Of a DNA stretch of 64,000 nucleotides, positions 1 through 11,135 are shown in pieces. Below the pieces are notes generated by a model. The model was not told the DNA's origin. It searched no databases and saw nothing but the letters and a program-made list of their open reading frames with translations. Position 1 is the stretch's first letter; the number at the start of each line of letters is the position of its first letter. Made by a program: the position numbers and the translations under genes. This DNA comes from Artemisia argyi (Eukaryota > Streptophyta > Magnoliopsida > Asterales > Asteraceae), in contig CM060692.1 in assembly GCA_030686995.1 (NCBI GenBank), forward strand, positions 15,047,465 to 15,111,464. Reading direction: 5' to 3'.

Positions 1-511
1 CTAATTTTGAGAGATTTTGAGAAATCTTTTGAACAATCTTGAAAAAGTGCTCAAAATTTTTGTTGGAAAACGAGTTTATGCTTGAAATCTTTTTCGTTTG
101 TTTAGACTCGAACTTTTTGAAAAAAAGAGTTCGTCATTGAACGTACGAGTCCTTGATTTGAAAATAATCAGAAGTCATCGTTTAACGTACGGGTTTCGTA
201 CTGAAGTATACGAAAGCCATTGTGAAGAAATTTTTTAGAAACGACATGTTTTAGAAAAACATTAAAAAAGGAACTCCCGCTCAAGCATCTGTACATGTCC
301 GTATCATTGCTGAATGACATTTCTAGAAACGTACAGAATATTGATTTATACGAGAGACATGTCGTGAGAAGAGTATTTTTGGACTTTTTGATTTTATATT
401 GTTTTTGTATTTTGAAATTTTATATTTTTGTATTTTGTTTTTGTTGGTTTTTCAAATTTTGTATTTTGTTTTTCAAAAATATTTACAGCGAAGCGATTTT
501 GAAAACTTTTT
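1..511 (-). other. 3' untranslated part of copia-1
   Basis: Downstream of the RNase H stop codon on the minus strand there is AT-rich sequence without a convincing reading frame. The inner edge of a 3' LTR, which would resemble the 9405-9806 LTR, is not seen, so the polypurine tract and 3' LTR lie outside the window. Confidence 0.6.
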
Positions 512-3500
512 TCAAGAAGATTCGAGAAGACGTTCTAGCTCCTCAGGAGTTAGGCTTCGCATGCCAATTCGTCGAACTAAATAGTCAAACCATTCTTTTG
601 GAAGGGCTTTAGTAAATAGATCGGCGAGTTGATAATCAGTCTTAACGAAAAATAATTCAACAGTACCCTCTTCCACGTGTTCTTTGATGAAATGGTAGCG
701 GACTTTGATATGCTTCGTCTTAGAGTGATGTACGGGATTGCACGAGATGGCTATGGCACTTTTTGAGTCACAATACATAGGTATTCTGTCAAAAGTAAAG
801 CCATAATCTGTGAGCTGTGTCCTCATCCAAAGAACTTGGGCACAACACGCAGATAGAGACACATACTCGGCTTCAGCGGTTGATAGTGCAGTACAGTCCT
901 GTTTCTTTGAAGACCAGCTTACAAGCTTTTCACCCAAAAATTGTGCTCCACCTGATGTACTCTTTGCTGTAACTTGATCACCAGCATGGTCTGCATCTGA
1001 AAATGCTGTTAGATTAAACTCCGAATCCTTCGGATACCAAAGTCCCATGTTGATGGTGCTTCGTAGGTACCGAAAGATCCGTTTAACCTCTTTGAGGTGA
1101 AGTTCGGTAGGCTTTGCCTGAAACCGTGCTAATAAACATACAGCAAATTGAATATCTGGTCGACTAGCAGTCAGGTACATGAGAGAAACGATCATGCTCC
1201 GATATTTCTTCGGATCAATAGGTTTCCCAAACAAATCAGCACCTATTTTTGGTGAAGTGACCATTGGTGTACCAACAGAATCACAATTTTCCATTCCATG
1301 TTTTTTCAAAATCTCTATTGTATATTTAGCTTGATTGATAAAAATACCACGAGGGGATTGATGTATTTGTAAACCAAGAAAGAATTTTAGTTCCCCCATC
1401 ATGGACATTTCAAATTTGCTTTTCATGAGATTTTCAAAATGTTTTGAATGGTTAGGATTGGTTGATCCAAAAATAATGTCGTCCACGTAAATTTGAACAA
1501 TCAAAATGTCATCTTTAAACTTTTTGATAAACAAGGTGTCATCAACCGTTCCTTTTGTGAAGTTGTTTTTGAGCAAGAAAGATGATAGTTCGTCATACCA
1601 CGCTCTTGGAGCTTGTTTTAAACCATAAATTGCTTTCTTAAGCTTGTAGACGTAGTCTGGATGATCTTTGTCGATGAATCCCTCTGGCTGACTCACATAC
1701 ACTTCTTCTTTCAGAGTTCCATTCAAGAACGCAGTCTTAATGTCCATCTGATAGACTGTGTTGTTTTTGTGAGCTGCATAGGCTAAGAAAATCCGGACTG
1801 CTTCAAGTCTAGCTACAGGCGCGAATGATTCCTCGAAATCTATCCCTTCTTCTTGTGGATAACCTTTAGCCACGAGACGAGCTTTGTTGCGAATAACAGT
1901 CATTTCCTCATCCAGTTTGTTCTTCCACAACCACTTGAGATCAAGAACTCGTTTATCAAGTGGTCGTTCAACAAGTTCCCAACTGTCATGTAACAGGTAT
2001 TGAAGAAATTCCTCCTGCATCGCTTCAATCCAAGGGTTTTCTGCCATTGCTTCTCGAATGTTCTTTGGTTCTTTGAGGCTGATTGAGCAAACGTAGATGC
2101 ACAATTCGAGATCGGTGGCAAGTTGTCTCCTTGTCTGAACTGGCTTTGAAGGTTCACCAATAATATGTTCTATTGGATGGTCTTTTGTCCATTGAAACGT
2201 AGAAGGGTACCTTGGGTTTAACGTATGTGTGTTAGACGGTTCTTGTAACCTTGAAGAAGATTCAGCAGAGTCTGTTGCAAACGGGTTTTCAAATACTTCT
2301 TCTCCTTCTTCTAACGCAACATCGTTTGAATTATTTGTTGGTTCTTCTTGAAAATTTGTGTTTTGATTTTGCTCATCAACTCTTGGTAGTTCAGTTTCAA
2401 TTACTGGAGTTGCTTGAGTAGATGTAGATGATGTTGATGTAGTTGGTGCTTCAGCTTCGATTGTGGTAGATGCATCTTGTGATGGTGATGGTGGTTGATG
2501 GTTTTGAGCGGGTGCAGCGGAATGTTGTGGAGATGCATTTGTCGAAGTTCCACCATAATATTCATCAAACATTAACTCGAAGAAATTTTCCAGTTCTTGT
2601 TCTGAAGGTTTATCCGTGTTTGTTGACTGAGCTCCTTGAGGCACGAGTCCTGAACTGATGTGTCCAGAAGTCTGCATGTTTGGTGCGGGTCCTAATCCGT
2701 TTTGATTAGAAGCCATCGGATTAAGCGCGGGTTCTAGAGCGTATCTCTCAGAAGCCATCTGTGAAATCTCGTCAAACTTCACATTCATCGTCTCCATTAT
2801 CTTTTTCGTTCTTCTATTATACACCCTGAATGCCCTCGAGTTTTCTGAATATCCAATGAAGATTCCAATATCACCCTTAGCTTTTAACTTCCCTAGATCT
2901 TCTCTGTCATTCGTCGGATAGCACAAAGCGCCAAATACGTGAAGGTAAGAGATGTCAGGTTTACGGTTGTTCACTAGCTCATATGGGGTTTTATTGAATC
3001 TCGGATGGACTAGGGATCGGTTTTGAGTAAAACAAGCAGTGGCTACAGCATCAGCCCATAAGAATAGTGGTGCACTAGAAAAAATTAGCATTGTGCGAGC
3101 AGCTTCCACAAGAGTTCTATTTCTTCTTTCAACTACCCCATTCTGCTGTGGAGTTCTAACAACTGATGTTTGGTGTGTGATTCCAACATCTTCAAGGTAA
3201 GTTCTTAACTCCTGATTTGTGAATTCTGTGCCATTATCTGTTCTTATAATCCTTACTGGAGCTTGAAGTAGAACTTGAATACGCTTCAGAAAGGTGATGA
3301 TGATGCCTGGTGCTTCGTCTTTTGATCTCAAAAACTTTACCCAAGTATATCTTGAATAATCATCAACAATAACGAGAATATACTTCTTCCCATTAATGCT
3401 TTCAACTCTCATTGGGCCACATAAGTGCATGTGCAACATATGTAACCTTGTTTCCGAACTAGGTACGGTTTTGGGTTTATATGATGCTCTTTTACTTTTT

Positions 3501-4030
3501 CCTTGTTCGCATGATGGACATAGGTGTTCCTTGGTGTATTTGAACTTAGGAAGTCCGGTGACGATGTTGTCTTTGGCTAACTTGTTGATGGTGTCGAAAT
3601 TGAGATGGGATAAACGTCTATGCCACAGCCAGGACTTAGTTTCGGTTGCCCTTGTCATAAGACAAATTGGTGATGTAGAAGCCATTTGGTTGATGTCGAT
3701 AGCATACAAGTTTGTACCACGATTACCAGTTAAGAGATCATCACCAACCAAATTTCTTATAAAAACCGTGTTTCTTCTGAATGCCACTTCTAAATCTGCA
3801 TCACAAAACTGCCCGACTGAAAACAAATTGTGTCCCAACCCTTCAACGTAGTAAACTCGAGTGATTAAAAAATTCTCAAACCGAAGATCTCCATAACCCT
3901 GAATAGCTGCTACATGATCATTTCCAAAGCGTACAGTTCCCATGAATTTCCAGACAAAATTGATCAGCAGCTTTAAATTCCCGGTCATGTGCTTGGAGCA
4001 ACCCGAGTCGACGATCCAAAGACATATTTC
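512..4030 (-). CDS. copia-1 pol: protease motif, integrase, reverse transcriptase, RNase H
   Basis: Enzymes for making the cDNA copy and integrating it. The frame is open for 1158 residues from the first methionine at 3988. It continues upstream through the protease signature [11 protein letters not shown], so the real domain begins before that methionine. Counted from the methionine: an HHCC zinc-binding region (H..H, then CPSC) at about 115-165, the integrase core with D (VDDYSRYTW, about 207), D (RTDNGTEF, about 250) and E (VVERRNRT, about 285), reverse transcriptase with YVDDIIFG at about 833, and RNase H with DADHAGD at about 996 and a normal C-terminus. No internal stop is present. The frame is -1 relative to the gag frame, so the two products are not one continuous reading frame. 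Confidence 0.93.
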   Translation of the reverse strand, partial: EICLWIVDSGCSKHMTGNLKLLINFVWKFMGTVRFGNDHVAAIQGYGDLRFENFLITRVYYVEGLGHNLFSVGQFCDADLEVAFRRNTVFIRNLVGDDLLTGNRGTNLYAIDINQMASTSPICLMTRATETKSWLWHRRLSHLNFDTINKLAKDNIVTGLPKFKYTKEHLCPSCEQGKSKRASYKPKTVPSSETRLHMLHMHLCGPMRVESINGKKYILVIVDDYSRYTWVKFLRSKDEAPGIIITFLKRIQVLLQAPVRIIRTDNGTEFTNQELRTYLEDVGITHQTSVVRTPQQNGVVERRNRTLVEAARTMLIFSSAPLFLWADAVATACFTQNRSLVHPRFNKTPYELVNNRKPDISYLHVFGALCYPTNDREDLGKLKAKGDIGIFIGYSENSRAFRVYNRRTKKIMETMNVKFDEISQMASERYALEPALNPMASNQNGLGPAPNMQTSGHISSGLVPQGAQSTNTDKPSEQELENFFELMFDEYYGGTSTNASPQHSAAPAQNHQPPSPSQDASTTIEAEAPTTSTSSTSTQATPVIETELPRVDEQNQNTNFQEEPTNNSNDVALEEGEEVFENPFATDSAESSSRLQEPSNTHTLNPRYPSTFQWTKDHPIEHIIGEPSKPVQTRRQLATDLELCIYVCSISLKEPKNIREAMAENPWIEAMQEEFLQYLLHDSWELVERPLDKRVLDLKWLWKNKLDEEMTVIRNKARLVAKGYPQEEGIDFEESFAPVARLEAVRIFLAYAAHKNNTVYQMDIKTAFLNGTLKEEVYVSQPEGFIDKDHPDYVYKLKKAIYGLKQAPRAWYDELSSFLLKNNFTKGTVDDTLFIKKFKDDILIVQIYVDDIIFGSTNPNHSKHFENLMKSKFEMSMMGELKFFLGLQIHQSPRGIFINQAKYTIEILKKHGMENCDSVGTPMVTSPKIGADLFGKPIDPKKYRSMIVSLMYLTASRPDIQFAVCLLARFQAKPTELHLKEVKRIFRYLRSTINMGLWYPKDSEFNLTAFSDADHAGDQVTAKSTSGGAQFLGEKLVSWSSKKQDCTALSTAEAEYVSLSACCAQVLWMRTQLTDYGFTFDRIPMYCDSKSAIAISCNPVHHSKTKHIKVRYHFIKEHVEEGTVELFFVKTDYQLADLFTKALPKEWFDYLVRRIGMRSLTPEELERLLESS

Positions 4031-7000
4031 GATAACCTGCCAAGAACAGAAGAGTTTGTATTTGGAAACCGTGTTGAATTTGGTTCCATGGGGTTAGGAG
4101 TAAAAGCAGAATCACACTCATAGACAGTTGATACTTGTTTAGCTTGAGTTATTTCTAATTTGCCGTCCTTAAGAGTGAACTCTCTACCCGTCGGAATCCA
4201 CATACAAAACTTAAGATAGTTCCTAGGCATTCGACTAATAGTGGTAGTCCTAAATCGTGCAACTAATCGTTCTAAAGATCTGGATCTAGCACTAGGTCTT
4301 TTTGGAACATTCTTCTGTTCAGGCGTAACATTCACATTCTTAGAAGCACATTCATCATGAACATCATTAATTAAACATTTCTTGCATATTAAACAAACAG
4401 AGTCATTACATGCATTAGAACCAGTACTTTCGACATTACATTCAGATGAATCATGTTTCTTATTAAAAAGCGATAAATTCCTAGGGTGTTCTTCTACTTC
4501 TTCAGCTTTATTCTTACTACTACTCTTAGAGACAGGCGAGACTCTATTGTTCCTTGTATTGCTCTTAGGCTTTAGTCTGCTGCTCCTAGAGGTGCTTTCT
4601 AATCCTGTAGAAGGTAAGGCACACACATTAGGATTTATATTGTTGTCCTTTTTAACATCACTAGACTCTTTAGAATTATCCTTTTTGCACGCATTTGTCT
4701 TAGATGTGGAGGCAGATGCACTAGTGGGACTAATCCTAAAAAGGCCAGGTGCTAACACTTTAGGCGTATCGACAACCGCTTTTCCTTTATCAACAATCTT
4801 TACATTTTCACTTTTCTTGGGCAAGGGTGTTGGAGTGACTGGTTTTGTAAAATCCTTTATCTCATCGACTTTAGGAGCAAACCTTGAAATTGACATTTTT
4901 GGTTTTTGAACCGTGTTTGAAACATTTGGTTTCTCCGAAGTCAATGGTTTTGCAAACTTAGTTTCCTCACCCTTCCCTTTTTGACTTTCAAGCTGGGCCC
5001 TCAAAAGATCATTTTGCTCTTTCATGTTCTTTAAGGCACGCTCATACGACAATTTGTCATACTTGCATTCTTCCTTTTTTCGATCAAGTTGTTTAAAATA
5101 TGACACATTTTCTTTTTCAAGCTTTATAAGAGCATTTTCATATTTTGAAACAATTTCGGAGGTCTCAGCTCTTAGTCGTTCATCGTCTTGAACAGAATAT
5201 GTTTGTAAAATGATGGACATGATGTCAGTGGTCATAACAGCTTCGAAGAGAGAATCATTTAGGTTTTCCAAAACATTCATGTTTTCACGAGCATCATTAG
5301 CTTCGTTTACCAGGGATTTGTGGTCCTTGACAAAGTCGGCCGTTTCTTTTAAGAAAACTAGTTCAAAATTTTTTACACTCGCGCTGATGTTATTCAGTGG
5401 AATAGTAATTTCGTTTTGAAACACCTTTTTCTGTTCGATGTGAAAACTAGAATGCCAGTTGTTAATATCGATGGAAGTTTTAGATTTAACTATTTTTTGA
5501 AGTTCTTGAATTCTCATTTTAACGTCATCGAGAATGTTTCTAGCCTCGCTTGTTTTAAAAGTGTTGTTAGAGGACATTTGTTCTAATTTTGAAAGAGATT
5601 TGGAAACAACTTTCTTTTTAGACAAGAATTTCGCAAATGGTCGTTTAATGGAAAACACAGACGGTTCTGTTTGTGGAACAAAAGTGATTCCCGAAAGTTT
5701 GTTCAATTTGTTGTAATCAATGGGTTTCAAATCCTTTTGTTTCATTTTATTAATGCTCTCTTCGACATGTTCAATCGTTAGCACAGAATCCCGAACGACG
5801 GGAGGATCATGTTTGGTGTAAATCACATTACCATTGTACAAAACATTCTGTTCTTGCTGAGCTTTCTTGAGATTACAAGGGGTGTTGTTACCGAGAGCCA
5901 TTTTATGTTTCGTATGGTAAATCGGATTAGTTTGATTTGAAATCATTTTCATTGTTTGACTCGACTGCCCCGACTTAACCACTAACTCTTCTAAATGAGC
6001 AATCATGTGTTCTGACTCTACGATTTCTTCCAAAAGTTTGTCTTCTTTCTTTGCAAAATCCTTTTTCAACTCATCCATTTCTTTTTCAAGATTGGAATAA
6101 GCTGTTTTTTGTTTAGAAAGTTGGTTTTGTAAATCAGAAATTTCCGTGTTTAAAGATTTTATCTTTTTGAAAGAATTAACATCAAGTGTGTCAAACTTGA
6201 GTTGTAATTGTTGTTTCTCTGAAACGGAATTTTGATAACCAGTTTCTAATTCAGACAATCTTTTGGTATGAAATTCAAAAGCTTTAACGGTTGATTTGTA
6301 ACTCTCAAGCTCAGCGGTCAATTTAACATTCGCGGCCTTAACATCGCAATTGACCTTTTGCACATTCTCAATTTCAATACGACAATTATTCAATAATGAT
6401 TCAAATAAAGCATGTGTTTCCTCATCATTCTCAGCATGCTGTGAAACGAAGCCTCCATTATGATTCACATCTGGAGTTGCGGAAGGAGTATTGCTACTAC
6501 TTGGCGTGTCCAGGGATGTATCATAAGTGGGTGCTTGCTTCTCAAAATGTTGTTCCTCATGAGGAGACATATCAAATATATCATTATTGTGACATGTGTT
6601 AAAATTAGATACCTCAGATGGTGCATTGGTGTCATAAACAGGAAGTGTGTCAGAATCCGTGTCATACTTAGCTTCCTGAAGATTCGCCATGAATATGCAG
6701 TTCGCATCGATATCTTCTCTATCTTCCATGTCATCCATAAGAGCCATAAAGTCATTCTCCTCTGCATTCAACTGAAACCCTGCCTCTGCCTTTTGTGCCA
6801 ACATTACTGCTTTCTGCAAGTACGCTAGATCTTTCTTGTTTGGCTTAGTAGGACAGTTCCTTGCCATATGACCTACACCCTGGCAGTTGAAACACTTTAC
6901 CGGATTACCCTGATTCACATTTCCCAGATTCCCAACTACTGGAGCTGCAACATTTCTATTCTGATTACGCATTGCCTGATTACCAACATTCTGACCCCTC

Positions 7001-8229
7001 TGATTTCCGACAAACTGACCCAACTGATTCCCTGCATTCTGACCATACTGATTCCCTGCATACTGACCTGCATTTTGCATATTATTATTCCCCATGTTAA
7101 TCCCAGTGGCATATCCTTGCTGATTCCCATAAACTCCAACCATTTGGCCTCCGTTGCCCATATTGAAACTCGGCTGAGCGATCTGCCTGTTACGAGTATT
7201 CGATGAAATCCTTTGGTTGTTGTTTGTTGGTGTAGAATAGCGTCCTTGGAATGCCTTTGTCAGAAAAGCAAACGCTTGAGTCAATGCTGCAGCAGCTTCA
7301 TCATTGTCAGTGAATTCTGGTTCTTGGAATTGTGGGTATGTCTGTTGTGGAATAACTTCATGTTTTTGGGGGTAGAATTGTTGTTGGTAGACCGGTGTTG
7401 GTTGTAGAATGCATGATGGTTGCACGTAGTTGTGAGTGGAAGATGATGATGGTTGTTGAGTGTTCACTGGTAACGGTGTTGGTGTATTAGCAATTAGTGC
7501 GAGAGGATCATGATTCTTTGCCAATCTTTCTTTCCTAACTTCATTAGCCTCAGCTTGGTTTTGCTTCAGAAAGTCATAGAGTTGATCATAATTCACCTGA
7601 TGTAAGTCCTTTGTCTGATTAACAATTGTAACATAACGACCCCATTCTTCTGGAAGGTTATTGACGAATTTGATGTTTATTGCAATTGTTCGAGGTGTCA
7701 ACTTGTTTCTGATTAACTCATTCATCAACGTGCAAAACCTTGTGTAGTATGACTCAATCTGTTCACCTTTAGTGGATGTGAAGTTCTCCCATTCAGTAAG
7801 AAGTTTGTTCTCAACGTCTTGTTGTCCAATCTCTGTTCCATGACAAATCCTTCTAACACGTTCCCACATAGCATGAGCAGTTTCACAGCTGTCGACCGCA
7901 GCAAAGATCTCCCGAGGTAATCCAAGTTGAATTAGATGCATTGCCATATCATCAGCTTTGATCTGCGTCTTGTCTTCATCTGTGTAATCTTCTTCTGTTT
8001 GTAAACGCATGTATGGTTCAGTAGGATTTGTTGAGTTTGGATCACCGATAATTTGAACTTGTCTTGGCTGAAATGGACCATTCTTAATGGAGTTGATCAT
8101 GAGGTTACCATCAGTCTTAGTTTTGATGTAACGAAGCATGCGGCTTATCCATGGGAGATATCCACCTTTTTCAAGCATAGGAGGTCGGTTTTCCGCACCG
8201 GCTGCATGAATGTCTTGCTGAGATACCAT
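3985..8229 (-). CDS. copia-1 gag with a long C-terminal extension
   Basis: Structural protein of the element, 1414 residues. The N-terminal half is a gag-polypeptide region rich in N/Q. One CCHC zinc knuckle ([14 protein letters not shown]) lies near residue 445. The following 950 or so residues are far longer than in ordinary copia gags: heptad-like coiled-coil stretches, a lysine/serine-rich basic region and a second Cys/His cluster (CLICKKC..HDEC) near residue 1285. The frame closes at 3985, overlapping the start of the pol frame, and the protease motif lies in the -1 frame there. Whether this is a programmed shift or an indel cannot be told from one copy. Confidence 0.88.
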   Translation of the reverse strand: MVSQQDIHAAGAENRPPMLEKGGYLPWISRMLRYIKTKTDGNLMINSIKNGPFQPRQVQIIGDPNSTNPTEPYMRLQTEEDYTDEDKTQIKADDMAMHLIQLGLPREIFAAVDSCETAHAMWERVRRICHGTEIGQQDVENKLLTEWENFTSTKGEQIESYYTRFCTLMNELIRNKLTPRTIAINIKFVNNLPEEWGRYVTIVNQTKDLHQVNYDQLYDFLKQNQAEANEVRKERLAKNHDPLALIANTPTPLPVNTQQPSSSSTHNYVQPSCILQPTPVYQQQFYPQKHEVIPQQTYPQFQEPEFTDNDEAAAALTQAFAFLTKAFQGRYSTPTNNNQRISSNTRNRQIAQPSFNMGNGGQMVGVYGNQQGYATGINMGNNNMQNAGQYAGNQYGQNAGNQLGQFVGNQRGQNVGNQAMRNQNRNVAAPVVGNLGNVNQGNPVKCFNCQGVGHMARNCPTKPNKKDLAYLQKAVMLAQKAEAGFQLNAEENDFMALMDDMEDREDIDANCIFMANLQEAKYDTDSDTLPVYDTNAPSEVSNFNTCHNNDIFDMSPHEEQHFEKQAPTYDTSLDTPSSSNTPSATPDVNHNGGFVSQHAENDEETHALFESLLNNCRIEIENVQKVNCDVKAANVKLTAELESYKSTVKAFEFHTKRLSELETGYQNSVSEKQQLQLKFDTLDVNSFKKIKSLNTEISDLQNQLSKQKTAYSNLEKEMDELKKDFAKKEDKLLEEIVESEHMIAHLEELVVKSGQSSQTMKMISNQTNPIYHTKHKMALGNNTPCNLKKAQQEQNVLYNGNVIYTKHDPPVVRDSVLTIEHVEESINKMKQKDLKPIDYNKLNKLSGITFVPQTEPSVFSIKRPFAKFLSKKKVVSKSLSKLEQMSSNNTFKTSEARNILDDVKMRIQELQKIVKSKTSIDINNWHSSFHIEQKKVFQNEITIPLNNISASVKNFELVFLKETADFVKDHKSLVNEANDARENMNVLENLNDSLFEAVMTTDIMSIILQTYSVQDDERLRAETSEIVSKYENALIKLEKENVSYFKQLDRKKEECKYDKLSYERALKNMKEQNDLLRAQLESQKGKGEETKFAKPLTSEKPNVSNTVQKPKMSISRFAPKVDEIKDFTKPVTPTPLPKKSENVKIVDKGKAVVDTPKVLAPGLFRISPTSASASTSKTNACKKDNSKESSDVKKDNNINPNVCALPSTGLESTSRSSRLKPKSNTRNNRVSPVSKSSSKNKAEEVEEHPRNLSLFNKKHDSSECNVESTGSNACNDSVCLICKKCLINDVHDECASKNVNVTPEQKNVPKRPSARSRSLERLVARFRTTTISRMPRNYLKFCMWIPTGREFTLKDGKLEITQAKQVSTVYECDSAFTPNPMEPNSTRFPNTNSSVLGRLSKYVFGSSTRVAPST

Positions 8230-8569
8230 TGATGAAGTGTAGATGGATAAAGTTGATTCTTGGATCGTTCCAATGAAATAGGAGTAGAGTTTAGAGTGAG
8301 TTGATGCAAGTTTTTGTGGTGAAAATTTTGACTGAAAACCTTAAAACCTCAATAACTTCTTCTCGGAGCGTTTTTAGGCCTCGAAACTTCGCTTAAATCG
8401 AAAAATCATTTAGTGTGTCGTTCTCCTCTGTCTGACGGTCGTTTTGACAGCTGATTCGTCGAAAACGGAGTTACGGTTCAAAAGTTATGGCCGTTTGAAG
8501 TTCAGTCGTCAAAAATCAACCAAAAGTTCTCGAAAATGTTGTATTCTCGATAATTTACCCAAGTTCTCG

Positions 8570-8760
8570 ATAATTTCTGAAGTTCTCGATAAATTCTGAT
8601 GTTCTCGAAAATCTCTGAAGTTCTCGATAAATTCTGATGTTCTCAAAAATCTCTGAAGTTCTCGATAAATTCTGATGTTCTCGAAAATCTCTGAAGTTCT
8701 CGATAAATTCTGATGTTCTCGAAAATCTCTGAAGTTCTCGAAAAAATTGAAAATTCTCGA
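8570..8760. repeat. Tandem repeat, about 38-bp unit, about 4 copies, in the copia-1 leader
   Basis: Units alternate the phrases GTTCTCGATAAATTCTGA and GTTCTCGAAAATCTCTGA, giving a period of about 38 bp. Degenerate half-units extend further to about 8830. Short open frames on the minus strand with repeated FSRTSEFIENF-like peptides are a by-product of the repeat. Confidence 0.85.
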
Positions 8761-9389
8761 TAAATTCTGAAGTTCTCGAAAATTTTGATATTTTTCGAAA
8801 ATTTTGCAAAGTTCTCGAAAAATTGTGATTTTTTCGAAAACCCAGTTTCACAAGAAATTTCGAAATTATACAATTTCGAAATTTAGCCCGAAAGTCGAAG
8901 TAATTTCTTTCTTATACAAGAGAGAAAATACCGAGTATCCAACGGTGAGCACGAACGGAGCCTTTTCTTGTGTTCTCGAAAACTTGTCAAAGATTTCGAA
9001 ATCTAGTACTTGGGATTTCGAAATTATGGCAGATTTTTTATTTCACTTAAAGCACACCCAAATAAAGTTTTTAATCCAAGATTCTTGTACTTCTAAGCTA
9101 AAAAACACCAAAACTTGAAGAAAGTTCAAAACTTGATGATTTTTATGAAACTTTTTCGAGATCTAGAAAACAAGTACAAAAACCAAATTCGAATTTTTAA
9201 GCTAGAACTTTTCAAAAAGATTAAAACTTTCTTGTTAGGAAAGGTTTATAACACTAGTTTGTAATAAAAAAAGTGTTAAAAACACAAAACAAACAAGAAA
9301 AGTAATGATTTTATGAAAAAAAAAAAACGTGAGTAATGCTTAAAAAACACGAAACAAACAACCCCTCAACCCTCCTAAATCATTGTTAG

Positions 9390-9402
9390 GCGATTGATAC
9401 CA
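9390..9402 (-). promoter_or_regulatory. copia-1 primer-binding site (initiator-tRNA-Met type)
   Basis: On the minus strand the sequence next to the LTR end reads TGGTATCAATCGCC. This matches the 3' end of initiator tRNA-Met as used by many plant LTR retrotransposons for the first eight bases. It separates the 5' LTR from the leader and fixes the inner LTR boundary. Confidence 0.8.
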
Positions 9403-9404
9403 CT

Positions 9405-9806
9405 TGTAGGACCTTAAATATCACAACTTTATCACACACAATATAAGCACAATAAGAAGGAAAGATGGTGACTTGTAGATGTCGTGTATGTGTAGAGAGA
9501 AAGAGATGAAATATGGAACTTTATTAAGAGAAACACACACAAATACACACACAAGCACACACCTCAAATGAGCCTTTGAGCTGTTTAAATAGTTCTAAAC
9601 ATGAGATGCCCTATGGGCTTTCTATGGGCTTGGGCTTGGACTTGGTGACATGATTGGATAACTAGGCTTATGAAACATAGCACATAACATATTAGCTTGC
9701 CAAGTCCAAGGCCCAATGACTAAACTATTACTAATCAAAACAAACGACACAAAGTTACAATATAAGAATGACCATCACTTCATAATACATATTTTTAATG
9801 CTAACA
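9405..9806 (-). repeat. copia-1 5' LTR
   Basis: 402 bp with TG..CA ends: on the minus strand it begins TGTTAGCATT and ends GGTCCTACA next to the primer-binding site. The outer end abuts gypsy LTR sequence exactly where the second gypsy LTR copy (21786 onward) is uninterrupted, which independently fixes the boundary. Confidence 0.88.
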
Positions 9807-10864
9807 CAAACAAATAATCAAAATGACCAAATGTGGTCAACAATCAAGAAAACAGGTCAAAGATGACCACCACGACCCGGAATCAAATAAAGTCGAGGGT
9901 GAGACCTCGGCTAGGGGTCGACCACGCAACAAAACCCAACCAAACTTCAAAACCCGGATACCAAACCAAGATTTAACAAGTTTTTAACAAAACCCATTAT
10001 TATTTTTATCCATTTCTTCCAAATCCGACCCAAGTTATAATAAATTCGTGGGTTTGGGTTCGTTTTTCAACAAAAATCGATGCACCTCGTGCACACTTAC
10101 CCGTGGATCTACAAAATCAACCAAGAAAAATGATGGTGGTGAGGTGGGTGGCGTCGGTGGTGTTAGAACGAGGTGGGATGATGGTTTTTAGGCGCGTGAA
10201 TCACCACAAAATAACAAAGATGATGTGGGGAGTGTTTTGGGAGTGGCGGTGTACGGTGGAGAGCGGCGGTGGTGGCCAGTTTTTGGGTGGCCGGCGGTGG
10301 AGAAAGAGAGGAGAGGGAGTGGGTGAGTTGGTATAGTGAAAATGATAATATGAGGTTAGGGTTAGGGTTAAATAGGGGTATTTTCACTTTAGGTCCCTCA
10401 ACTAAATTTTCTTATTATTTGCACACCAAACCTTTTTACCTCCAAGTTTAATTAATAAAACGTCCCCTCACGTAAGTGAAAACTTACGAATAAAATATTA
10501 AACGTCCCTGAAGCTCGTTATATTCACCATTTGACGGACTATATATATTATTTCACCGAAATTTATAATAAATACGTGACTAAAAGTCCAACGTATTAAA
10601 ACTCGTAAGTTTTTAAACTTTTAAGTTTCCTAGTGCCGGAGTCAACGTAGTACCAAGTGAGAATTTAGAATACATCACCGAGCATAAATTTCATGATGAA
10701 TTATTAAAATAATTCACGAATTCCATAATGTCTAAAAAAATATAATTATCCATAAATATTGGTCTTACAAGTTCGTTGCGAATAAAAATTCCAAATAAAA
10801 TTTATAACGAACTTTAACGTAATGCGGGTTTTCAAAATACCTCCCTAAATTGCCGGTTGTCACA
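9807..10864 (-). repeat. gypsy 3' LTR, portion to the right of the copia-1 insertion
   Basis: Near-identical to 21786-22843. On the minus strand it begins TGTGACAACCGGC directly after the polypurine tract. The rest of this LTR is displaced beyond copia-1 and lies outside the window. Short open frames here occur in both LTR copies and are not convincing genes. Confidence 0.92.
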
Positions 10865-10879
10865 TCCTCCCAGTCTCAG
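10865..10879 (-). promoter_or_regulatory. gypsy polypurine tract
   Basis: On the minus strand the purine-rich CTGAGACTGGGAGGA immediately precedes the LTR start TGTGACAACC, as expected for the plus-strand primer of an LTR retrotransposon. Confidence 0.78.
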
Positions 10880-10916
10880 AAAAAACCCGTCCCGGGTTTC
10901 TCTCGGAACAATTCAT

Positions 10917-11135
10917 CTACGAAGTGAAAAGCTTCGGATATCTCTTCCGGAACTCGTCCTCACGTTCCCATGTAAATTCTGGTCCGTGTCGGGAATTCCA
11001 ACGAACCTTGACGAGCGGAATGCGACTTCGCTTGAGTCGTTTAACTTCACGATCTAAAATCTCAATTGGCTCTTCCACAAAATTCAATTTCTCATCAATA
11101 CGAATATCCTTCATCGGGAATAATAGGCATCTCAT
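10917..11135 (-). pseudogene. gypsy pol C-terminus: chromodomain-like tail, out of frame
   Basis: The open stretch encodes a segment with EEPIEILDREVKRLKRSRI, then KVRWNSR and FTWEREDEF, the usual chromodomain-like end of plant chromoviral integrases, thought to steer integration towards particular chromatin. It overlaps the end of the integrase frame but lies one base out of register. A single-base indel near 11110-11120 would detach it from integrase in this copy. Confidence 0.8.

Larger units (their letters stand above)
8230..9404 (-). other. copia-1 5' leader between primer-binding site and gag
   Basis: About 1.2 kb of AT-rich untranslated sequence between the primer-binding site and the gag ATG. 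Apart from a tandem repeat block at 8570-8760 and scattered TTCTCGAAAA-like motifs, no gene is visible. Confidence 0.6.
1..9806 (-). mobile_element. Ty1/copia LTR retrotransposon (copia-1), 3' part cut off by the window edge
   Basis: Reading on the minus strand, the order is 5' LTR (9405-9806), primer-binding site, leader, gag, then protease, integrase, reverse transcriptase and RNase H. Integrase before reverse transcriptase is the Ty1/copia order. The 3' LTR must lie left of position 1. At the right edge the sequence passes directly from the LTR end into a gypsy LTR. The first bases there, CAAAC at 9807-9811, are the probable target-site duplication; the matching copy lies outside the window. 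The element therefore inserted into the 3' LTR of the gypsy element described below. Confidence 0.93.

Noticed and set aside
4382..4909. 175-residue plus-strand ORF inside copia-1 gag
   Set aside because: Antisense shadow of the gag frame. Its leucine-rich composition comes from lysine/serine codons on the real strand.
10355..10373. Telomere-like GGTTAGGGTTAGGGTTA
   Set aside because: Only about three units, differs from the plant TTTAGGG repeat, and present in both gypsy LTR copies, so not a telomere or interstitial telomeric array.
10103..10387. Short ORFs in both strands of the gypsy LTRs (also 22027-22366)
   Set aside because: Present in both LTR copies because the LTRs are nearly identical. 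Low-complexity composition and no recognisable domain.
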